Origin: Blepharisma japonicum
Taxonomy: Eukaryota; Ciliophora; Heterotrichea; Heterotrichida; Blepharismidae
Assembly (NCBI GenBank): GCA_949751835.1
Contig: CATKHK010000040.1
Span: 124,001-188,000 of the forward strand
Direction of reading: 5' to 3'
DNA: 64,000 nt
Positions 1 through 8,448 of the stretch are shown here, piece by piece (the stretch's first letter is position 1; every line of letters begins with the position of its first letter). A model generated the notes under the pieces. It saw only the letters and a program-made list of their open reading frames with translations, was not told where the DNA came from and searched no databases. The translations under genes were made by a program, and so were the position numbers.

Positions 1-8
1 CAAATGGG

Positions 9-27
9 ATTGGCTAGCCATACCAAT
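9..27. repeat. Imperfect palindrome ATTGG-N9-CCAAT
   Basis: ATTGGCTAGCCATACCAAT. A close relative, ATTGGATAGCCAAGCCAAT, occurs at 25752-25770, inside the long gene-free interval. Confidence 0.4.
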
Positions 28-153
28 TTTCAAGGAAAATAATATTTCGTGTATAATCTTTTAATAACTTGAAAAAATTTATAATTCCAGTTTATTTTTA
101 TCATATAATCAAATGTAGCCAAAATTCAGAATTTGGATAAAAAATGATAAAAA

Positions 154-1800
154 ATGTTTATAAGCCCATCTTCTTCTGTATTACCTGAACCTTTTGAAGC
201 TTTTAAAATTGAAGAAAAGCCTATTGAAAATGTTAATTATCTTGATGAAACCCAATGGCAAGATTTAAACAACTATGAAACCTTTGCAACAAAAAACGAG
301 CCTGACGAAGAAATGAAGACAGAGGTCCATTATATATTCCATCATGCTATAATTGCTTTAGCAATCCATTTTATTCACATTGGATTTGGTCCTGCATCTC
401 TTCCTATTTTATGATTTTTCTTTGGAAACAACCTGTGCACAAATATGGGCTTCAACTGGCACCCATTTTACATATTTGAATTTGTTCCTTGGCTTTGAGT
501 AATCCTAACTGTAATTTATTTTATTTTATTCCCAGTACAATTTGGCTCTACCTCAAGTCTCATTATAGCGACATCAACAATAATCACCCTACGACTATTA
601 TTAGTTTCGATAAAATATGGATATTATACTGAAAAATATTGAAAAATGATGAAAAACGAAAAAATTGATATAAAATCTTTAACAAAATGCTTATTAATTG
701 CATCATGGCTAACAATACCTACTGATTTGATTATTGAAGAACATTTGAAGAGTTATAAAAGATTGAATAGATCTCCAAACTTATTATTTTTAAAATTTGA
801 AAGTGAATTACCGAAGAAAATAAAAGAAAGAATTAATAAAAATGAAGAGGGTGGGGATCAGTGCTTTAAATTTAATAAAAAAGATGAAAATTGCATATCT
901 ACCATAGCATTGACTGAGATTTTAATAGAGTTATCAAATAACAGTGCAATATCAAAGCTTGAGCTACGAATAATTGATGTTTTTGCTGGGCTTTATACTT
1001 TTTTCCCTTTAGTTCTCAGTGTATTTTCAATTCATTTTGATAACTCATTAGAAGGGATTTTCGGTGTTGGCTATGTTGTAATTTCACTGCTAATTTCATT
1101 TATTTTTTCAAATAGGTTTCTTCTATATATTTATGTGGGAATCGTCGATATGAAAAGGCGAAAATTTTTAATCCAGCAATGTACAGCATTAATTTCATGC
1201 CAAGAGCTTGATAAATCATTTCCTAAAGAATATCGACTTCCTTCATTGGATTTTACTGACTTAAAAACAATTGATTCCTGATATAATATGAGAGCTGCAT
1301 GTCTTGACTTTGGGAGAACTTATACATATCGAGCTTTTGTTTACTCCTCTTTAATTCTTCCTCTATGCATTTTTATAATTCTTGGAATTATTTTGCAGTT
1401 TTTTGGAGCTGTGAATTTTTCTGTATTCATCAGTAAAGCAGCAATGGCTTCAATAATTTTTTTGAGCTTTATTAGTTTGAGTGAAATTTTTTATATCATT
1501 ATTGTTGGGTCACAAGTAAACGATTCTTTTGATTTGCATAAAGATTTAATTGTCACTTTGAGTAATGATATTTTGCATTTGAGAGAAAATACAGATGCAA
1601 AGAATAGCATTTTATATCAAGCACTTATGTCGGTGTATTATAAGCTTGAACAAGATGATAGAGTTAGGCCTGTAAGAATTATGGGCTTCAAAGCAAATTC
1701 TGGATTTATTTTAAATTTAGGTGCGTTATTTTGGAGCGGAGTGCTGTCGTTGGTACAATTTGTGTATACGTCTGATAATTTTTTGTGTTTAAATAATTAG
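154..1800 (+). CDS. Multi-pass membrane protein, candidate gustatory-receptor-like (GRL) family, copy A
   Basis: A 548-residue protein read through internal TGA (Trp) codons and ending at TAG. The first 60 residues are acidic and soluble. About eight hydrophobic segments follow: three between roughly residues 63 and 155, two around 270-340, two around 385-450 and a final one near 516-536. The C-terminal part has a hydrophobic segment, a ~70-residue charged helical linker, the motif MGFKA (510-514) and a last membrane helix ending SLVQF. This order resembles the end of insect gustatory-receptor-like proteins (GF-x, then a last helix ending in QF). That resemblance is a pattern judgement, not a search result. 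The paralogue at 3613-5217 shares the whole architecture. Function is unknown; a membrane receptor or channel is the best guess. Confidence 0.75.
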
Positions 1801-2108
1801 AAAAATCGGTATTTTTGTTCAGCAGCTTCCATTTTACATTGTATTTGTCTTAATATTCATAAAATTGAATTAAAGGAAAAAGCTTCAATTCTATTATGCT
1901 ATTTTCTATTTTACATCTCGAAATACCATAAATTCACATAATTTTTATTCTAAATATGACTTTTACATCCCACTTTCAGTAAACAATTCACATCTAAATT
2001 TACTTTAATTTCACGATTTCTTCTCCTCAAAGATCCTCACTTTTTCCTAAAAATAGCCAAAAACTTAAATCTCAATATTTTCCCCTCAAAGCTCATTGTT
2101 GAATAAAT
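1801..2108. other. Intergenic, AT-rich
   Basis: This 308 bp spacer lies between the membrane protein gene and the S28 peptidase gene. It is AT-rich with pyrimidine runs shortly before the peptidase start. I see no open frame, RNA gene or repeat in it. Confidence 0.5.
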
Positions 2109-3572
2109 ATGTTCTGGGTCACCACTTTAGGCCTATTTCTAATTGGCACCTTAGGAAAAATAATTCCTCACATCGAATATAGTCCTCTCCAGTACACCCC
2201 ACAAGGCTATACAGTAGCTAATTTCACCACCTACGTTGATCATTATACCACGATGCCAAATACCTTCAACATGAGGTACTTTACCAAGACTCTTTATTAC
2301 CTCAATGGAGGCAGCAAAGGACCAATTTTCTTCTATACAGGGAATGAAGCTCCAGTCGAGAGCTTCATGAACAATACAGGCTTTATTGATTACTTGGCTC
2401 AGTCACTAAATGCACTAGTTGTATATGCAGAGCATAGATATTTCGGCAAATCTTTACCATTCGGAGGCAAGTCTTTCACAAGCCCAAGCTATACTAAGTA
2501 TCTTTCACCACACCAGGCATTGGCTGATTATGCTTATTTGATCACTTATTTAAAGACAAAATATAATAACGCCCCAGTTATTGTATTCGGTGGAAGCTAT
2601 GGTGGCATGCTTTCAGCATGGATGAGAATCAAATACCCAGACCTAGTTTTAGGTGCAATTGCAGCATCTGCTCCAATTATGGCTTTTAATGGAACTGCAG
2701 ACCAAAATGGCTTTAACGCAATTGTCACTAGAGATTTTGCAACAGCGGATAAAGAGAAGAGCGGTTCAGAATGCGCAGCTTATATAGCCACAGCCTTTGA
2801 TTATTTATATCAAGTCCAAGGAGATTTGACAACTTACTATAACTTATCAATGACTTTCCAAACCTGCGATGCTTTAATCACCAAAAGCGATGTTGATGCA
2901 CTTATTGGCTACATACAAACTGCCTTCACTTATATGGCAATGACTGATTACCCATATGCCACAAACTTTTTGAATCCTATGCCAGGCCACCCAGTCAATG
3001 CATCTTGCCAAGCTTACACTGATACCAATATGGCAGACACATGGGAAGTTTTACAAGCTACCTTCAATGCTATAAACATTTACTACAACTATACAGGCGA
3101 ATCACAATGCAGTGATATTTTTGGTACTGGAACAGGTAATTTAGGCAGCGCTAACGGCTGGGATTATTTATCATGCAGCACTTTAAATATCCCTATTGGC
3201 GGAAGTAAAAGCACTTCAATGTTCGGAAACCAGCCTTGGAACCAGCAGGCTCAAAACCAATACTGCCAGCAGACTTGGGGCGTCACTCCACAAATTAACT
3301 ATGCCAATATTTTCTATGGAACCAATGTGAACCCTATGATCCCATTGAGAGATGTATCAAATATTGTGTTCAGCAATGGAGGACTAGACCCATGGCAGTT
3401 TGGAAGTGTTACTAAATCAACTAACCCTAATATTGTTGCCTTTGTGATGGAAGGAGCAGCTCATCATTTAGATTTGAGATACCCAAATCAACTTGACCCT
3501 CCAGAAGTATCATCAGGAAGAGCGACTGAGCAGGCTACTATAGAATATTGGCTTGGGATTAACCAAAACTAA
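2109..3572 (+). CDS. Serine carboxypeptidase, family S28 (lysosomal Pro-X carboxypeptidase / DPP7-like)
   Basis: A 487-residue protein, close to the usual S28 length, with no internal TGA. An N-terminal hydrophobic stretch (residues 1-17) looks like a signal peptide, so the enzyme should enter the secretory or lysosomal route. The family's nucleophile motif GGSYGG is present with the serine at 163. Catalytic Asp 427 sits in GGLDPW and His 452 or 453 in GAAHHLD. Several NxT/S sites are consistent with a glycosylated lumenal enzyme. S28 enzymes cleave next to proline, either at the C-terminus (PRCP) or releasing dipeptides (DPP7). The sequence alone does not say which. It lies between two paralogous membrane protein genes on the same strand, but no functional link is evident. 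In a ciliate a food-vacuole or lysosomal digestive role is plausible. Confidence 0.95.
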   Translation: MFWVTTLGLFLIGTLGKIIPHIEYSPLQYTPQGYTVANFTTYVDHYTTMPNTFNMRYFTKTLYYLNGGSKGPIFFYTGNEAPVESFMNNTGFIDYLAQSLNALVVYAEHRYFGKSLPFGGKSFTSPSYTKYLSPHQALADYAYLITYLKTKYNNAPVIVFGGSYGGMLSAWMRIKYPDLVLGAIAASAPIMAFNGTADQNGFNAIVTRDFATADKEKSGSECAAYIATAFDYLYQVQGDLTTYYNLSMTFQTCDALITKSDVDALIGYIQTAFTYMAMTDYPYATNFLNPMPGHPVNASCQAYTDTNMADTWEVLQATFNAINIYYNYTGESQCSDIFGTGTGNLGSANGWDYLSCSTLNIPIGGSKSTSMFGNQPWNQQAQNQYCQQTWGVTPQINYANIFYGTNVNPMIPLRDVSNIVFSNGGLDPWQFGSVTKSTNPNIVAFVMEGAAHHLDLRYPNQLDPPEVSSGRATEQATIEYWLGINQN

Positions 3573-3612
3573 ACTAATTCTTAGATATTCTTAATTGATT
3601 ATTATAAATAGC

Positions 3613-5217
3613 ATGAAAAGTTTTAATAGGCGACCTTCGGTTGAGATAGTGAAATTGGATTTATCGGGTGAGACGATGAGAACGATTGAAGAGTTTTCAA
3701 TGCAAATTGAAAAAATTGAAACAAAAATAACAATTCAAGAAGATTTTGATATAAATTTGGAGATTACTTATAAGTGCAGTCAAGCTGTTATAGCAACTAT
3801 AATTCATTTTATTCATTTAGTATTTGGGCCTATTTCTTTACCGATTTTATGAATGATTTTTGGGAGAAAATTGTGTAGGAATATGGGGTTTTATTGACAT
3901 AGATTTTACTATATGGAATTTTATCCATGATCTTGGACTTTATTTACATTGATATTTTATATATTTTGTAAAGATGAATTTGAAAACTTTTTAAGTTTGA
4001 CCTTTGCAACAGTTACTATTATGTGTGTCAAAACTCTGATGGTCTCAGTAAAATATGGCTTTTACACTGAAGAACTGTGAAATCGTATGAATACTGAAAT
4101 AGTTGATACAGAAATCCTAAAAATCCAATTACTTCTTAATGCATGACTAAAAATTCCAAATGACGTGATTTGGGAAGAATTAGTAGCTAGTATTGGTAGG
4201 CAAAATAGATCAATTGATAAATTATGCTTAATATTTGAAAACGAGATTCCTGAAGAATTAAAAAATAAATTAACAAATAATAGAAAAAATTCAGAAAAAG
4301 ATCATGAAAACATGCCACATTATTGTAGAAATAAGATTTGCATACCAACAATAGAGCTTGCTAAATTCATCATGCATGATGTGGCAGAAAATACGAAGCT
4401 AAAACTGTATATTATCACATTTATTTCATTACTGTTTTCTTTATCTCCATTGATTTCCATTTTATATCAAAATGAACATATAAATTTCGGACCAATTCAA
4501 ATAATTTATTCAGTCTACTCTATCATAGCATGCTTTGCAATGTCCCATCTTTTTTTTCTCTATGTTTATATCGGAGTAATTGACATGAAAAGAAAGCAAT
4601 CTTTAATGAAGCAATGCAGCGCTTTAATTTCTACTAAAAGTTACCCAAATTCCTTTTTGCAAAAATATCATATATCTAAACTTGATTTTCTAGACAAGAG
4701 AACTGTTGATTCATGATACATTATGAGATCTTCATTTTTAGACTTTGGCCGAAAATTTACTTATAGAATCCTTATTTATGCTTCATTAGCAATTCCTCTC
4801 TGCTTTTTTATGCTTGCACTCTTAATTCTCCAAGTATTTTTGAGTTTCCATATTATAAGCATATCAGTAATGATTGGTCCCATATATCTTACATTTGTGT
4901 CCCTTTCTATAATTCTGTATATAATCTTTATTGGAGCTGATATAAATCAATCATTTTCTATACATAAAGACAGCATTCTTACAATCATTAATGATAATTT
5001 CCATTTAAAGAATTGTGATAAAATCTATGAAAAATCAGCCTTTAAAGCACTTAAATTGGTCAAAGAAAAATTGGGACAAGACGAAATATCGAGGCCTGTG
5101 ATGGTAATGGGTTTCAAAGCTGATATGTCATTAATTTGAAAATTTCTTGCAATTGTGATAAGTGGAATTTTATCTTTGTTCCAAAATCAATTGTCTGGTA
5201 TATTTACTTCAAATTAA
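3613..5217 (+). CDS. Multi-pass membrane protein, candidate GRL family, copy B
   Basis: A 534-residue paralogue of the protein at 154-1800. The same order of hydrophobic segments is present, and shared blocks include the HFIH...FGP.SLPILW region after the acidic N-terminus, the DMKR motif, the DFGR..TYR motif and MGFKAD at 499-504. The ATG at 3613 is preferred; an upstream in-frame TTG at 3595 is not needed. Nine or so tryptophans are TGA. Several face TGG or another Trp codon in copy A, which directly supports the code assignment. The C-terminus ends in a short hydrophobic helix followed by about a dozen residues. The two copies are clearly diverged, so this is not a recent duplication. Function is unknown; see the finding on gustatory-receptor-like features. 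Confidence 0.75.
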
Positions 5218-5518
5218 GAGTGTAGGCGGATACTTTTAAACTGTGATAGCAATCATTTAGACTTATATTCTTAGATTTGATTTCTAAACCAAACTATTAG
5301 CATGATATTAATTGCTTTAAATGACTAAAGTCTATTAAATCACTAATACTATAAAATATATAGAGAAAATCTGTCAAATTGTAATATATTTTCGCTTTCG
5401 TCCTTAAAAATTTAATTTAAAACGAAGCAACCCAAATCCTTTAAAAAACATAAATGATTTAATTTTTACCTATTTTGTTCGTTTTTAAACCAATTTCTTA
5501 ACTTTTTATCATCAAAAG
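5218..5518. other. Intergenic, AT-rich
   Basis: This 301 bp spacer is AT-rich and has stops in all frames. No RNA gene, repeat or other element is visible. Confidence 0.5.
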
Positions 5519-6370
5519 ATGGAAGGGAACAACAAATTTGAAGAAGACAAAACCATGCTTTTTCCCCAAGAACTAATTATGAAAATCCAAGTTGAGCGTC
5601 AAGAAAAGCCACTCAAGGAGCAAAAAGCTCTTATGGAAGAATCGCGCAAAGAAGAATCACATCTTTTGAACAAATTAATTTTTGCTGACACGTTTACAAG
5701 AGAAAACACTGAATACGACAATTGGGAGTTTGCCAATTTCTATCCAGGCGGTATTGGAACAGAAAATAACACCGAAATCCGCGGCAACTGGATGCCAGCT
5801 AATTTTCAACCAGTTCTTCATGGACTTCAGCTGAGATCTTTAATTTTGAAGTCAAAACCAACATTAGCGTTAAGAAGCCTTGCCTGCGAAATTAAACTGG
5901 CATTCAGACTTATCGGAGATTCCACTCTTTGCATAATTACACGAGGAGTGGGAGTTAAAGATCCAGATGCAGCTGTATGCAAAATAAAAAAAGAGCAAGA
6001 CTCTCAAAGGGTTTTTTTGATTTTTGGAGGAAATGTAGGGATGAACAATGAGTTCAAATTTTTCAAAAAACAAGAATTTCCTGAAATAACTGACATGGCT
6101 GAAGAAGCAGTTGTACAAGATTTTGTGGATATGAAAATGACTTTAATTGACAATGGCGATGACAGGATTTTTGTGAGCGCTGCGATTTCAAATAAAAGAG
6201 TAGTGAGTATGTCATGCAATAAATTCATTCCAACTCTGAGGGAAACTTCGCTGATGCTAGCTGGATCAGGGGATTCAGTTTTACTAAAAAATATATCAGC
6301 AAGGCAAATTGATAGGGTAGATACTGTTCTAAAGCCAACAAACCATTATGAGTGCTGCACTATTTTATAA
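5519..6370 (+). CDS. Uncharacterised protein with C-terminal CaaX-like prenylation motif
   Basis: A 283-residue protein that I do not recognise. Residues 1-50 are charged and probably helical. The rest is a mixed alpha/beta domain with a conserved-looking block near 62-90 (tryptophans in NWEFAN and GNWMPANFQP), reminiscent of a beta-sandwich of the F-box-associated or lectin type, though this is only a resemblance. There is no membrane segment. The last five residues are CCTIL. CTIL fits a CaaX box, and the terminal Leu would favour geranylgeranylation; the extra Cys before it could be palmitoylated. A peripheral membrane location is therefore inferred. ATG at 5519 is the first in frame and the gene ends at TAA. 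Confidence 0.75.
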   Translation: MEGNNKFEEDKTMLFPQELIMKIQVERQEKPLKEQKALMEESRKEESHLLNKLIFADTFTRENTEYDNWEFANFYPGGIGTENNTEIRGNWMPANFQPVLHGLQLRSLILKSKPTLALRSLACEIKLAFRLIGDSTLCIITRGVGVKDPDAAVCKIKKEQDSQRVFLIFGGNVGMNNEFKFFKKQEFPEITDMAEEAVVQDFVDMKMTLIDNGDDRIFVSAAISNKRVVSMSCNKFIPTLRETSLMLAGSGDSVLLKNISARQIDRVDTVLKPTNHYECCTIL

Positions 6371-6584
6371 TTTGGCTGCTCTTAAACTTTTATTGAATAA
6401 GTAATTCAAAATTTAAACTCAGCTATTTAATCGTGATATAGGAATAATTATTGGATTTTTTAATTTCTCTTGCCTTTATCTTAATAATCAATAAGGGATA
6501 ATTTTATCCAGAGTTCATATTTAGCTTATAGTTTAAAATCACTAAGGCCATTTATTCAAGTTTCACCAATTTCAACCAAATATA

Positions 6585-7034
6585 ATGATTATTTGGCAAA
6601 AATTGCAAATATTCTTCGTCTTATCCCATATAATAACTTGTTCTGCAACCAATGACCAGTTTTTGGTCAGTGCTGATTCTTCTAATTCAGAGTTGAAACC
6701 CAACTCAATCAATGAAAGATCGGATTTAGTCTTAAAGCTTATGGAGGAGAACGGAATTAAAATTTGACACCTCATACTGGCATTGATAGGTCTTATAGTA
6801 ATCGGTTTTTTATTATGCTACCCATGTGTACATTTTTTGAAGCTTCAGGGACAAAACCATTCTCAGCATCTTTCAGAACCACTTTTATCTGGCAAGAAGC
6901 TTGAAGAATCCTTCGAAGTGAGAATTGAGGGGCCTGAAATAAACCAAAACAATCAAATCAAGATTGATTTACCGATGTTCCGGCACTTATATTGCCGTCC
7001 TAGCACAGTTGCAGGGAAAATTACATCGGTATAG
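6585..7034 (+). CDS. Small single-pass type I membrane protein, hypothetical
   Basis: A 149-residue protein with one internal TGA (6765-6767) read as Trp. Residues 1-21 look like a cleavable signal peptide ending near TCSA. A ~40-residue polar segment follows, then one strong membrane helix around residues 60-84 and a ~65-residue cytosolic tail. The tail contains EPLLSG, which resembles acidic dileucine endosomal or lysosomal sorting signals. The layout suggests a small type I membrane protein of the endomembrane system. No family is recognised. Confidence 0.65.
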
Positions 7035-7205
7035 TTTATAAATGTGCTAACTAAATTAGATTCATTTTCGTAAATAATATAGGCTTGGGATGGGTTGATG
7101 AAGAAATTCATTTTGCTGGGATGTGATTATTTTTATGAATAAGGAGAAATTTTAATTTTTTTTTAATGGAAGCTAATATATTTGTTTTTTATTATTTCGA
7201 TGTGG

Positions 7206-7901
7206 TTAATTAATAGGACATTTAAGTTCATCTATTTCTGAAACAACCTGAAAATAGTCAAGAAGTGCTTCTTGGATATAGCTGCTATGAATCAGGCCGT
7301 CAAATATGACTTCTCTTTTGCACACTTCAGAGCATACGTATCCGCTACCTTCTCTGATCATTGAGTTAGTTCGACTAAAAACTAGATCTAAAGGTATAAA
7401 ATTATGGATTGTGCCTTTCGAGCTACAGAATTTACTATTTCCACATTTTATTACTTTGTATGAACAAACAGCCTCATGATCCTCTAAAAGATCTAAAGTG
7501 GTAATGCACTCACATCCTCTCTTTTTATTTTTACAGCAAATTTTTAGCTCACTTATTATCCTCCTTAACACGCGGCTTGGCTTTCTCATAGTGTTGATCG
7601 TTGAACAAACCGGGCAAGCAGGGCGTCTTTCGAAATCCAAAGTGGGAAAAATTGTGCAGTTTCTGTTTATTGGCTTAGCTGAACAATCCTCACATAGAAG
7701 AGTTCCACAGAGATTGCATTCAACAGGATGCTTTACTACATCATTACATATCTTGCAAATGTAATCTTCTGGTATGTATTCAGCAAATCTAGCTGAAGAA
7801 TAGCCAGATGGACTAGTTTCTCGCTTCCGCTTTAGTGGAAACACTGTGATACTTGTGAATTCCACGTCTTCTTGATTGTAGTTAACACTTATATCTTGCA
7901 T
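7206..7901 (-). CDS. RING and TRAF-type zinc finger protein, probable E3 ubiquitin ligase
   Basis: A 231-residue protein. Residues ~50-100 form a RING-like finger: CKIC, a VECNLCGTLLCEDC block and CPVC, with a long loop between the second and third Cys pairs. A Cys/His-rich TRAF-type zinc finger follows at ~120-165 (CCKNKKRGCEC, then a DHE..C and a KCGN..FC pattern). This RING plus TRAF-finger order is common in ciliate and plant E3 ligases. There is no MATH domain. The C-terminus is short and acidic. ATG at 7901 and TAA at 7206 bound a single uninterrupted frame. Confidence 0.85.
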   Translation of the reverse strand: MQDISVNYNQEDVEFTSITVFPLKRKRETSPSGYSSARFAEYIPEDYICKICNDVVKHPVECNLCGTLLCEDCSAKPINRNCTIFPTLDFERRPACPVCSTINTMRKPSRVLRRIISELKICCKNKKRGCECITTLDLLEDHEAVCSYKVIKCGNSKFCSSKGTIHNFIPLDLVFSRTNSMIREGSGYVCSEVCKREVIFDGLIHSSYIQEALLDYFQVVSEIDELKCPIN

Positions 7902-8448
7902 GTGTTTATTTTAGCTTATTATAAGTGAGAGGGGCTTTTAATAATATTGGCTATTAATTTAAAATTGGTTTAGAAAGGCTTGCTACTTTTGTATTTTAAT
8001 TATTTTAAAAGAAACGATATTTTTATTTTTATGTGATTAAGTTATTTAAAAGATGACTAAGTTTGATGCCAATAGGAATAGATAATGCAAATTATTTATA
8101 ACTAATATGGGATGAGTTTCTATTTTGCGAAAAGAATAATTTGGAATATTGAAAATAACTAATTTTAATCAACTATATTCAATGACTGAAGAATAATCAA
8201 GAAATAATTAATTAGGAATAAAAAAATTTAATTAGTAACGAAAATTATATTTGTCTAGCTACTAAAAGCATTTTAAGATTCTAAGAATCTTATAGGCTCT
8301 TTAAACATTACATAAAACTATTTTTCTTTTCTTAGTTCATTTTGCTAACTGTTTTTTCGGCTTAAAACTAAAATTCTAGCTTCCATATTTACCAGAAAGC
8401 AAAACCCTTCATTTATCATATTGTTATCACTGAAATCAAAATATTTAT
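7902..8448. other. Intergenic between divergent genes
   Basis: This 547 bp spacer separates two divergently transcribed genes, so it should hold both promoters. It is very AT-rich. The only structure I see is an 8 bp inverted repeat with a 3 nt centre at 8274-8292. No open frame or RNA gene is supported. Confidence 0.5.
8274..8292. repeat. Short inverted repeat
   Basis: An 8 bp perfect inverted repeat (TAAGATTC / GAATCTTA) with a 3 nt centre in the divergent spacer before the PKG gene. A hairpin or symmetric protein site are both possible, but chance is too. Confidence 0.4.

Noticed and set aside
3595-3612. TTG as start of paralogue B, as an automatic call would suggest.
   Set aside because: An ATG follows 18 nt later in the same frame, and TTG starts are not expected in ciliate nuclear genes.
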